Below are positions 33,440 to 41,748 of a stretch of DNA of 64,000 bases, one piece after another. The stretch's first letter is position 1. The number at the start of each line of letters is the position of its first letter. Both the position numbers and the translations under genes were made by a program. The stretch lies in the NCBI RefSeq assembly GCF_020966635.1, contig NZ_JAJKFQ010000001.1, positions 744,001 to 808,000 on the forward strand. Direction: 5' to 3'. This DNA is from Stieleria sp. JC731 (GTDB taxonomy: Bacteria > Planctomycetota > Planctomycetia > Pirellulales > Pirellulaceae). The notes under the pieces were generated by a model. It was not told the DNA's origin and searched no databases. It saw only the letters and a list, made by a program, of their open reading frames with translations.

Positions 33440-36303
33440 GCGATAGCACCTCCGGCGAAAAGAAGAACAAAGAGACCGCAGCCGATCAGCCGCGAGCTGA
33501 AAAACTAAAGAGTCTGGCGCCTTTGATGCAGCTTCTCGATCAAGCTCGGGATGTGGTTGTCAAAGGGAGCCATTCGCCCTCGGAAAAGATCAAGCCCCCG
33601 GAGTCACTTGGGGATTTCGACCTGCTCTCGCCGATCGGTCGAGGCGGGATGGGAGTCGTCTATGAAGCTCGCCAAAGATCACTCGATCGTATCGTCGCGC
33701 TGAAGATTCTTCCAAAGTCTCAGTTACCCGCAACCGATAGCGAAGACGCGGTTGCTTCACCGACTGACCGTAACCTTGTTCAACGCTTTCATACCGAGGC
33801 ACGAGCTGCGGCAAGACTTCATCATGCCAACATCGTCCCGGTATTTGGCTTCGGTGAAGCGGATGGCTATTTCTTTTTCGTGATGCAGCGGATCTATGGC
33901 CAAAACCTGGACCGTTGGATCCGAGACCACGTTTGCGAAGGCGCTGCCGAACGTATCGATGATGATCGTTTGGCAAACACCGTCGCTCGCTTCGGATTTC
34001 AGGCAGCATTGGGTCTCGCCTATGCACATGGCCAAGGCGTGCTGCACCGCGATGTCAAACCGGCAAATCTGCTGATCGATGAAGACGGCACACTACAGAT
34101 TGCTGATTTCGGTGTCGCACGTATCGAAGACGCAGAAGCATTGACTCGGACCAGCGATGTGATCGGAACATTGCGGTACATGTCACCCGAGCAAATTGCG
34201 GGCAAGGCAGTCGCGCAAAGTGATGTCTATTCGTTGGGCGTCACGCTTTATGAAATCGCCACGGGAAAACCTGCGCTGAACGACTTGTCTGTGCGTCAAG
34301 CTATCTTGTTGCAAAAGAAAGCTTCTGGCCCGGTCCCGCTGGCTCAATGCAAGCCATCGTTGCCTTTGGATCTGCGAACGATCATCGAAAAGGCTATGCA
34401 ACCGGAGATCCGATACCGGTATGAAGACGCGAAAAGTTTGGCTGACGATTTAGAGCGGTTCCTTAACGGGTTTCCGATCCGGGCGAGGCGACTGAGTTTA
34501 TTTGAACGCAGTGCCCGGTGGGTTCGTCGTAACCAAACCGTTTCGGTCTTGGCGACGCTGCTATTTTTCGCGTTGGGGTTTACTGCACTCGTTTCGATTT
34601 TGGATCAAAGGGCGATTCGGATGTCTTATGATCGAGTCGAAAAAGCTCGGCAAGCAACCAGCCGAATCGCCATGCGTGCCGATGAAGCGATCGATAGTGT
34701 CTTTCAACGATTCTCGGTAACGGCCGATGCGACAACGATTGACTACGATGCACGGGATTTTTCAGCTCCGGCGGTCGATCTGAAAACGCCAGAACTGCTT
34801 CGCAAGCTGATTGACTATTACGACAGCTTGTCGGCAGAGTCGCTTGATCAAATCACTTTGAAGTTGTCGCCCGCTCAGGTAAGGATGCATTTGGCAACGA
34901 TTCATCGTCACCTCGACAATCATCAAGATGCCATCGTTGCACTCGAAGATGCACTCTGGGAAATTGATCCGCTTGATCGATTGATGCGTGCACGCGTTTA
35001 CAATCAGATCGGTATCGCGCAGGCGATGTTGGGTAGCAGTCGCCAAGCAAAGCAGACATTCGAAAAGGCATACGTGTTGCTGAAAGAAATGGATGCACCG
35101 AAGGAGCTTCATCAACAGAACCTTCGACAATTCGAATTGGCTCGCTGTGAACTGTTGATGGCTCGGCGTCTACGTCCCGGGATGGGACCGAATTCGATGC
35201 CGCCGGTCGAGGCCTTTCGTGACAACCCATGGAAACGTAGCCGTGCCATGGGGCCGGGTATCGGCATGCCAGAAATTGGCGGGGATCGTTTACAAGGCGG
35301 AAACCTCAGCGGACGTTCCTCTGTCAATGGCGTGGGATTGCTTCAGCGTGATGAACGCGACGAAACGCTGTTAACATTAAGTACGGAGCGTTTGGGGGCG
35401 CTGCTTCAGCAAAACCAGGAACACGTTCCGACGATGGTGCTGCTCTCTTGTACGCTGCGCAATTCAATGCGTGATGTGTTGCGGGCTCGTCAATCCGAAG
35501 ATCCGAATGATCTGTGGTTGGTCGAAACAGCCGAATGGGTGCGACAACGCTTGCAAGCAAAAATGGATAGCGGCGAACTGCATGGTCAGCACGCGATTCT
35601 GGCCTATGAACAAGTTCTGTTGCTGTCGGATTTCACTGTCTTTCGCCCAATGCCCAGGGATCTGCTTCGCCAAGGTTTGCAGGATTGTGAAGTGGCGATG
35701 GAGCAGGCCGACAAGCTAGTCGAAGACCATCCCAACGTGTCTGCTTATGAAGTGTTGGCGATTCATACGACGTACAAATGCGCTACGTTGATGACACGCA
35801 TGTTTGCCGAAGAAAACGTCCCGGCGGTAGAGCGACTTCGTGAAATACGTGGGTTGCTACGAAGGACGTTTCGAAGGCAAAGCCGATTGTTGCAGCGGAC
35901 AGATCTTGCCTACGGCTATTCGCTTTGGGGGGCATTGTTCGCGATGCGTCTGGGGGATATCCAAATGGTGATTGGCGAGGAATCCTCGGCCGTCAATGAT
36001 TATCGCCAAGCGATGTCATTGGTCCCGTTGCAAATCATTTCCGAATTAGAATCGGCTGCATCCGAAGGCGAACTTCTCAGTCAAGAACGACAGACGCTTT
36101 TAGAACTGTCGGCTGACAACCCGATCCTAATCGGATTGTCAGAAATCTGCCAACGCTATGCATTTGCCGAGCGATTGCGTGATCCCAAAATGGCACACCG
36201 GCTGGATGCCTTTTGTGACGAGCTGGCACAGCCGCAGTTCGATTCATGGAAAAAAGTTCAGGACGCGACTGAGCTTTTGATAAATTCAGAAGCGACTCAG
36301 TAA
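33436..36303 (+). CDS. Transmembrane Ser/Thr protein kinase, second pair
   Basis: A 955-aa Hanks-type kinase. Kinase domain about 61-345: IGRGGMGVVYEA, Lys90 in VALKIL, HRDVKPANLLI (His204 to about 214), DFG at 224-226 and YMSPEQIAGK. A single membrane helix lies at about 366-388 (VSVLATLLFFALGFTALVSIL). The 565-residue C-terminal part is mostly helical, with TPR-like units (QVRMHLATIHRHLDNHQDAIVALEDAL, YNQIGIAQAMLGSSRQAKQTFEKAY) interrupted by a Gly/Pro/Met-rich insert at about 575-630. By topology this part would be outside the cytoplasm and could sense envelope signals. It overlaps the sigma factor by 4 bp and ends the unit. Confidence 0.92.
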   Translation: MSDSTSGEKKNKETAADQPRAEKLKSLAPLMQLLDQARDVVVKGSHSPSEKIKPPESLGDFDLLSPIGRGGMGVVYEARQRSLDRIVALKILPKSQLPATDSEDAVASPTDRNLVQRFHTEARAAARLHHANIVPVFGFGEADGYFFFVMQRIYGQNLDRWIRDHVCEGAAERIDDDRLANTVARFGFQAALGLAYAHGQGVLHRDVKPANLLIDEDGTLQIADFGVARIEDAEALTRTSDVIGTLRYMSPEQIAGKAVAQSDVYSLGVTLYEIATGKPALNDLSVRQAILLQKKASGPVPLAQCKPSLPLDLRTIIEKAMQPEIRYRYEDAKSLADDLERFLNGFPIRARRLSLFERSARWVRRNQTVSVLATLLFFALGFTALVSILDQRAIRMSYDRVEKARQATSRIAMRADEAIDSVFQRFSVTADATTIDYDARDFSAPAVDLKTPELLRKLIDYYDSLSAESLDQITLKLSPAQVRMHLATIHRHLDNHQDAIVALEDALWEIDPLDRLMRARVYNQIGIAQAMLGSSRQAKQTFEKAYVLLKEMDAPKELHQQNLRQFELARCELLMARRLRPGMGPNSMPPVEAFRDNPWKRSRAMGPGIGMPEIGGDRLQGGNLSGRSSVNGVGLLQRDERDETLLTLSTERLGALLQQNQEHVPTMVLLSCTLRNSMRDVLRARQSEDPNDLWLVETAEWVRQRLQAKMDSGELHGQHAILAYEQVLLLSDFTVFRPMPRDLLRQGLQDCEVAMEQADKLVEDHPNVSAYEVLAIHTTYKCATLMTRMFAEENVPAVERLREIRGLLRRTFRRQSRLLQRTDLAYGYSLWGALFAMRLGDIQMVIGEESSAVNDYRQAMSLVPLQIISELESAASEGELLSQERQTLLELSADNPILIGLSEICQRYAFAERLRDPKMAHRLDAFCDELAQPQFDSWKKVQDATELLINSEATQ

Positions 36304-36606
36304 GCTTCGACACGGCAAATTGCCAACCGGTCACGCACAGGTGTGACGTCTGACTACTCCCTCGCGACCTGAAATTGATAAATTGGCACACTGGCTGCCA
36401 GTCATTATCCAACAGCCAGCGGATTGTTGCTCTTCACCGTACTCGATTCCAGCAATGCTGGGCAGAAACGGTGTACCTCATGATGGCATTCAATAGGCGA
36501 CAATCACATGGCCAGTAACGACATTGCTGACAGTAACTTTGCCGGTAGTGACTAACTCGGTGCATCGGCATCCGAGGCTTTGATTCCACAGCGGGAGGCC
36601 AACGCC
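36304..36606. other. Intergenic region before the USP genes
   Basis: About 300 bases without a gene. It holds a 13-base odd-centred palindrome ACTGGC-t-GCCAGT at 36390-36402 that could be an operator for the universal stress protein genes; nothing else stands out. Confidence 0.35.
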
Positions 36607-37494
36607 ATGAATAACATTGTCTTAGCAGTTGACGGTTCGGCACCTTCGTTAGACGCGGTCAAGTTCTTCGCCCATCTTCCACACCGTGAAAGTCTCTTTG
36701 TATCCGTCGCGACGGTCGTTCAACGGCCATACATCCATAGCAGCTATGCTGTTGGTGAGCTCCTGGAAAAGGCCTTTGAGCGTGATAAAGAATTCGCCGA
36801 TGAGAAGTATCGCGATGTCGAAGCGATCTTTGATGGGGCAAACGTCCAACTCGATCACGTTGCAAAGGAAGGGCCCATCGGCGAAACCATCGTGGACATC
36901 GCCAAGCAGCGGCAGGCGGATTTGGTAGTCGTTGGTGCCAAGGGGCATTCAGGAATATCGAGGCTGCTGCTGGGAAGTGTCAGCGATCACGTCGCCACAC
37001 ATGCCCCTTGCAGTACCCTGATCGTTCGTCCCACCGGGCTGCTAGGCAGCTCGCGTCCGATTCGTGTTTGCTTGGCATTCGAAATGTGCCAGTCCGGAAT
37101 TGCAGCATTGGAAGAAACGTCGCAGGTTCCATGGAACACCGGCACCGAATTTCATATTTTGACCGTACAGACATTCCTGTCCGACTTTATCGGTGAACGT
37201 ATCGCTGATGAAGGATTGGAGCTCAGTGAGCATGCGAAGGATGGTTTGAATGAAGCCAAAAATCGATTGAAAGATGTCGCTCCGAATGCACAAACTCATC
37301 TGCTGAGGACTGATCATATCGGCGAAGGGATTGTCTCATTCGTTGAAGACAACGAAATCGATTTGTTGGTCTTGGGAGAAACCCCACGCAGCGCGGTGAA
37401 TCGATTTTTGTTAGGAAGCACGTCACGGTATGTGCTGCGGCACGCGCCGTGCAGTGTCTGGGTGTCACGAAATATGGCGTCACAACAGTTTTAA
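36607..37494 (+). CDS. Tandem-domain universal stress protein
   Basis: A 295-aa protein of two UspA domains. ATG 36607 has a GGGAGG ribosome-binding site at good spacing; an upstream in-frame TTG is unlikely. Domain 1 (about 1-145) starts NIVLAVDGSAPSLDAV and has the ATP-binding pattern VVVGAKGHSGISRLLLGSVSDHVATHAPCS (G-2x-G-9x-G-S). Domain 2 (about 150-290) has LLVLGETPRSAVNRFLLGSTSRYVLRHAPCS, in which the first glycine pair is degenerate, so only domain 1 may bind ATP. The role is stress survival signalling in the cytoplasm; the exact trigger is unknown. The second USP gene follows 120 bp downstream. Confidence 0.9.
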   Translation: MNNIVLAVDGSAPSLDAVKFFAHLPHRESLFVSVATVVQRPYIHSSYAVGELLEKAFERDKEFADEKYRDVEAIFDGANVQLDHVAKEGPIGETIVDIAKQRQADLVVVGAKGHSGISRLLLGSVSDHVATHAPCSTLIVRPTGLLGSSRPIRVCLAFEMCQSGIAALEETSQVPWNTGTEFHILTVQTFLSDFIGERIADEGLELSEHAKDGLNEAKNRLKDVAPNAQTHLLRTDHIGEGIVSFVEDNEIDLLVLGETPRSAVNRFLLGSTSRYVLRHAPCSVWVSRNMASQQF

Positions 37495-37614
37495 TCCCCA
37501 TCCAGAAAGGGGCGGCCCTTTTCAGATAGGTTCGCAATCTTGGTCGTGTTCCGTTTCATCTGATGTTGCAGACACAGTTGAATACGGCGTGTTACGAATT
37601 TGAAGGAATGTTCG

Positions 37615-38514
37615 ATGAAAATCCTCTTAGCAACCGATTGCTCTAAACAGGCAACCCAAGCCGCCGAAACACTGTTGTCACTACCGATCGAGCAGCCGAT
37701 CGATCTGACCATCATCACGGCGCTAGCCGAACCCTACGCGTCAACTCCCGAATCGCCTCAACAATGGTATCCGGAGCTACTGCAGCAGGAGCGTGCGCGA
37801 AGTGAACAGCACCAGCAATCGTTGGTGGCGATGTTCAAAGATCGTTGCCAAAGCGTCACGACACTTACCCGACCCGGGCACCCGGTAAGTGTGATATTGA
37901 CTGCTGCTGAGGAAAGCGAAGCCGAACTGATTGTCGTCGGCGCTCAAGGGCATTCGTTTCTCGGCCGACTATTGATCGGAAGCGTTTCTGATAGTGTTGC
38001 GACACATGCCAAGTGTTCGGTGCTGGTCGTCCGTGCGCCAGATGAGTCCGATTCGGTTGTTGGGCCAATTCAGCACGTGGTCGTCGGATACGACGGGTCG
38101 GCACCTTCGCGAGAAGCGATTGCCGAGATGGTCGATTTGCGATGGGCAGAGTCAACCAAGTTCGAATTGACGAGTATCGCCCCGATCTACGACTACTTGT
38201 TGGGGACTGGCTTAACAACGGCTGCGATCGAGAACGAAGAACTGATTTTCAAAGAGATGCAGAGCCGCTGTGATGAAATGGTTGAGAAGGTTTCCGATTC
38301 GTTGCCGAATGTTTCGACAACAGTTTTGAACGACCAACGTGTCGGTCCGGCAATTGTCGAACATGCAGAGCAAGAAAAGGCAGACCTTGTCGTTGTTGGT
38401 GATGCCGGGCACAGTTTGTTGGATGACTTACTTTTGGGAAGTACAACCAAGTATGTGCTTCGACATGCCGTTTGCAGCGTTTGGATCTCCAGACAGCATC
38501 GCCAAGTCGAATAG
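37615..38514 (+). CDS. Tandem-domain universal stress protein, second copy
   Basis: A 299-aa paralogue of the preceding gene. ATG 37615 is preceded by GAAGGAA. Domain 1 begins MKILLATDCSKQATQAAE and carries IVVGAQGHSFLGRLLIGSVSDSVATHAKCS; domain 2 begins HVVVGYDGSAPSREAI and carries VVVGDAGHSLLDDLLLGSTTKYVLRHAVCS. Both nucleotide-binding patterns are closer to consensus than in the first copy. The two genes probably arose by duplication of a two-domain ancestor, and are likely co-transcribed. No partner kinase or sensor is adjacent. Confidence 0.9.
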   Translation: MKILLATDCSKQATQAAETLLSLPIEQPIDLTIITALAEPYASTPESPQQWYPELLQQERARSEQHQQSLVAMFKDRCQSVTTLTRPGHPVSVILTAAEESEAELIVVGAQGHSFLGRLLIGSVSDSVATHAKCSVLVVRAPDESDSVVGPIQHVVVGYDGSAPSREAIAEMVDLRWAESTKFELTSIAPIYDYLLGTGLTTAAIENEELIFKEMQSRCDEMVEKVSDSLPNVSTTVLNDQRVGPAIVEHAEQEKADLVVVGDAGHSLLDDLLLGSTTKYVLRHAVCSVWISRQHRQVE

Positions 38515-38664
38515 CCTCAAAGCTCGGACGCCCGTTGGGCATTCACACTTTGCTTAGATCCACACTTCGTCTGCTGTGGGTCACTATACTCTTGGGGAGC
38601 GTATCGATGCCTTTGATGTGCATGTCGCGATCGCGACAACTCGATTTCCCCAAGAGAGCATCCC

Positions 38665-39984
38665 ATGAATCTATTCGAAAACACCAATCGGGACCGGCGG
38701 TTGTTCTTAGCCGCGATGGCGACGACGGCAGTGTCAATCGGCAGCAATCGGGCTAGCGGGCAAGACGAAGCGGCTGCCGAAACGAATCCCGTCTCGCCGA
38801 ACGACCGTTTGTCGATTGGCATCATGGGAGTCAACGGACGAGGGGCCGCAATTGCCAAAGGTATGCTTGCGACTGGCCAAGTCGATATCTCGTACATCTG
38901 TGATGTCGATCGGCGAGCGGCCGATCGGGTCGCGAAATTGGTTGGCGAAAAGCAATCGACGGTTCCCAAGACCATCACCGATTTTCGAAACTTGTTAGAC
39001 GACAACTCCGTCGACGTTTTGGTTTGTGCGGCGCCAAATCATTGGCACGCGCCGGCTACGATTTTGGGGTGCAAAGCTGGAAAGCACGTGTATGTCGAAA
39101 AGCCTTGCAGCTACACACCTGCTGAAGGTGAAATGGCGGTCGCTGCGGCTCGAAAACACGATCGTATCGTTCAAATGGGAACCCAACGTCGGACTTGGCC
39201 AGGGATCGTGGCCGCCATCGAAAAGGTTCACAGTGGCGCTATCGGAAAGGTGCTTTACTCGCGGTCTTGGTACAACAATCGACGTGGTTCGATTGGTCAT
39301 GGCAAGCAAACGGCGGTGCCCGAATGGCTCGATTGGAAGCTTTGGCAAGGCCCGGCTCCAGATCGCCCCTTCAAAGACAATGTCGTTCACTACAACTGGC
39401 ATTGGCACTGGCACTGGGGGAACGGTGAAATCGGCAACAATGGTGTGCACGCACTGGATGTTGCGAGATGGGGGATGCAGGTGGACTATCCCATCGCTGT
39501 TTCGGTTGGCGGGGGAAAGTACCGTCACGATGATGATCAAGAGACACCCGACACGATGATGGCCACCTTCGATTTTGAAGGCGGCAAAACGATCACGTGG
39601 GAAGGTTTGAGTTGGTCTCCGTTAGGTCCGCACGATTCACGTTTCGGAATCAGTTTTCATGGAACCGATGGATCGATTGTCTTGCGTGACAAAGGCTTTG
39701 TTCAATTTGATAATCGCGATAACCAGGTGGACCAGGGCGAAGGTGAAGCCGGTGACCAGGGGCACTTTATGAACTTTATCGATTCGGTTCGAAACGGCGA
39801 ACGGCCAAACGCAGATATCGAAATTGCACACAAAAGCACTCTGCTTTGCCATCTGGGCAACATCGCTTATCGGACTGGAACGTCATTGAAAACGGACCCC
39901 AAAGATGGTCGTCCAATCAATAGCGATGGAGCCAACTCGCTGTGGACACGTGAATATGCAAAAGGGTGGGAGCCAACAGTATGA
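38665..39984 (+). CDS. Gfo/Idh/MocA oxidoreductase with Tat-like signal
   Basis: A 439-aa NAD(P)-dependent sugar oxidoreductase of the planctomycete-expanded type. The N-terminus NRDRRLFLAAMATTAVSIGSNRASG has the twin-arginine and hydrophobic stretch expected of Tat export. Rossmann domain from about 48 (LSIGIMGVNGRGAAIA); the family EKP motif is in HVYVEKPCSYTPAEGE; the catalytic-domain segment contains NWHWHWHWGNGEIGNNGVHALDVARWG, where the final His-Asp pair is conserved in the family. It likely acts on a sugar or sugar derivative in the periplasm. The stop overlaps the start of a second, diverged oxidoreductase by 4 bp, indicating an operon. Confidence 0.92.
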   Translation: MNLFENTNRDRRLFLAAMATTAVSIGSNRASGQDEAAAETNPVSPNDRLSIGIMGVNGRGAAIAKGMLATGQVDISYICDVDRRAADRVAKLVGEKQSTVPKTITDFRNLLDDNSVDVLVCAAPNHWHAPATILGCKAGKHVYVEKPCSYTPAEGEMAVAAARKHDRIVQMGTQRRTWPGIVAAIEKVHSGAIGKVLYSRSWYNNRRGSIGHGKQTAVPEWLDWKLWQGPAPDRPFKDNVVHYNWHWHWHWGNGEIGNNGVHALDVARWGMQVDYPIAVSVGGGKYRHDDDQETPDTMMATFDFEGGKTITWEGLSWSPLGPHDSRFGISFHGTDGSIVLRDKGFVQFDNRDNQVDQGEGEAGDQGHFMNFIDSVRNGERPNADIEIAHKSTLLCHLGNIAYRTGTSLKTDPKDGRPINSDGANSLWTREYAKGWEPTV

Positions 39985-41057
39985 ATATCAGAATACGTCG
40001 ACTTTATCTGCGTGTTGCCGCGGCCTTGGTTATCGCAGTCGTTTTAGGTGCCACCGTCCAAGCTCAGGACGAGAAATCTAAAGAGGTGAATGTCCAGGGG
40101 GATAAAACCATGCGGATCGGAGTCATCGGTTTGGATACCTCGCACGTACCGGCATTTACGAAGGCGTTCAATGCGGAACCCGCCGATCCCGAAATGATGA
40201 ATTGTCGCGTCGTCGCGGCGTACCCATTCGGTAGCCGAACGATCGAAAGTAGCTTTAGCAGAATCCCTGACTATCAAAAGCAAGTTGAAGCCTTAGGTGT
40301 CGAGGTTGTTGATTCGATTGACGAATTGCTGAGCAAAGTTGATTGTGTACTTTTAGAAACCAACGATGGGAAGCCTCACCTGGATCAGGCACTACAGGTT
40401 TTCCAAGCTGGAAAGCCTGTGTTTATCGATAAGCCTGTGGCTTCGAATTTGGCTGAGGTTGTCGCGATTTATAGGGCTGCTGAGCAGTTCGATGTGCCGA
40501 TGTTTTCAAGTTCATCGCTGCGATACAGCGAAGGGGCACAAGCGATTCGCAATGGTGCTGCCGGGACGGTGTTAGGGTGCAATGCGTTCAGCCCCGCATC
40601 AACCGAGCCAACGCATTCACGATTGTTTTGGTACGGGATCCACGGCTGTGAATCTCTTTACACCTGTATGGGGCCAGGATGCCAGCAGGTTCAGTTGACA
40701 TCCACAGACGATCGCGAGTTGGCTGTTGGCGTTTGGAGCGACGGTCGAATCGGCACGTTCCATGGAATGAGAAACGGCAAGAAAAGTTACGGCGGGACCG
40801 CGTTTGGTGACAAGGCGATTGTTCCGATCGGTGACTATGGTGGATATCGACCCTTGGTCGTTCAGATCGCCAAATTTTTCCGAACCGGTGAACCGCCAAT
40901 TGATCCTGCGGAAACAATTGAGCTTTATGCGTTCATGGCTGCCGCCGAAGCCAGTTCGCAGCAGGGAGGCATGCCGGTCAAGATTGAAACCGTCCTGCGA
41001 CAGGCAGAGCAAGACGCGTCGGAATTGTTAAAAGCGAAAATCAAGAACGCGCAGTAG
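39981..41057 (+). CDS. Secreted Gfo/Idh/MocA-type oxidoreductase, second gene
   Basis: A 358-aa protein starting at ATGA overlap with the previous gene. The signal peptide is LRVAAALVIAVVLGATVQA. The Rossmann region starts MRIGVIGLDTSHVPAFTKAF: the third glycine of the usual G-x-G-x-x-G is replaced (GLDTSH), which is common in one subgroup. The lysine motif is present in FIDKPVASNLAEVV. The C-terminal domain is shorter than in the upstream paralogue and lacks its WHWHW segment; HSRLFWYGIHGCESLYTCMG may supply the catalytic His. The pair probably works on the same pathway. Substrate unknown. Confidence 0.85.
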   Translation: MNIRIRRLYLRVAAALVIAVVLGATVQAQDEKSKEVNVQGDKTMRIGVIGLDTSHVPAFTKAFNAEPADPEMMNCRVVAAYPFGSRTIESSFSRIPDYQKQVEALGVEVVDSIDELLSKVDCVLLETNDGKPHLDQALQVFQAGKPVFIDKPVASNLAEVVAIYRAAEQFDVPMFSSSSLRYSEGAQAIRNGAAGTVLGCNAFSPASTEPTHSRLFWYGIHGCESLYTCMGPGCQQVQLTSTDDRELAVGVWSDGRIGTFHGMRNGKKSYGGTAFGDKAIVPIGDYGGYRPLVVQIAKFFRTGEPPIDPAETIELYAFMAAAEASSQQGGMPVKIETVLRQAEQDASELLKAKIKNAQ

Positions 41058-41129
41058 CGTCTTGATCTGGTTGATGTCTTCCAGCCTTTTCACTTTGTGA
41101 AAGACCAAACCTGACAACTAGACAGGTTG

Positions 41130-41594
41130 CTATGCCGGATGGACAAATCCCAGGTGAAGTTCCATGTGACGGCATTGAAGTTGCTCGTTGTTGTCACGCG
41201 ATAGGTTTCCAAAGATTGGATGGCGAGGCAACTTATCCACGGCTCGATAGCGTTTGAAGGCTTCACGAAACGTTGTCATCGCTTCATCCAACTGTTGCTC
41301 GTCACGCCAAAAGAAATCCTGAGCGTTTTGCGGTAGCTTTAGACCGGGTTTCATCGGACGGTGGGCAACGATTCGACCTAGCAATGGACCGATCAATCGA
41401 AGGATGAACGGGATCGGAGGAGGCGTTTGGTGTCCCGAGGAGATATCAAACGCGGTTGCCAAGTGCTCGACAATCTGAGGGAACGTGAAGTTACCGCTCG
41501 TTTTAACCGGGATAATTGCCAAGCGTTCTACTTCAGCGACTGCGTCGTCAAGACGGTCAAAATGGATTTTGCGATGAGATTCAGACATGAGCAT
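41130..41594 (-). CDS. DUF1569 / DinB-like protein
   Basis: A 154-aa protein without signal peptide. SGNFTFPQIVEHLATAFDISSG carries the first His of a four-helix DinB/YfiT-like metal site, and CRHMELHLGFVHPA at the end supplies two further His; this end motif is typical of DUF1569. Members are presumed metal-binding enzymes of bacillithiol- or mycothiol-type S-transferase fold, but no reaction is known for this branch. ATG 41594 and ATG 41588 are both possible starts. It is opposite to, and 70 bp from, the oxidoreductase operon. Confidence 0.8.
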   Translation of the reverse strand: MLMSESHRKIHFDRLDDAVAEVERLAIIPVKTSGNFTFPQIVEHLATAFDISSGHQTPPPIPFILRLIGPLLGRIVAHRPMKPGLKLPQNAQDFFWRDEQQLDEAMTTFREAFKRYRAVDKLPRHPIFGNLSRDNNEQLQCRHMELHLGFVHPA

Positions 41595-41748
41595 ATCTCA
41601 CTATTGTGAATTGTTTCGAAGAGATATCCCATGGTGGCATCGAACAAAAAAATCGGAAACCCCATTTGGGCCAATGCGGACAATCCGACGCACATCAATG
41701 ATGGGCGTCGGATTGATTGATAAAATAGCGATGAATGTTGCCTAAGAT

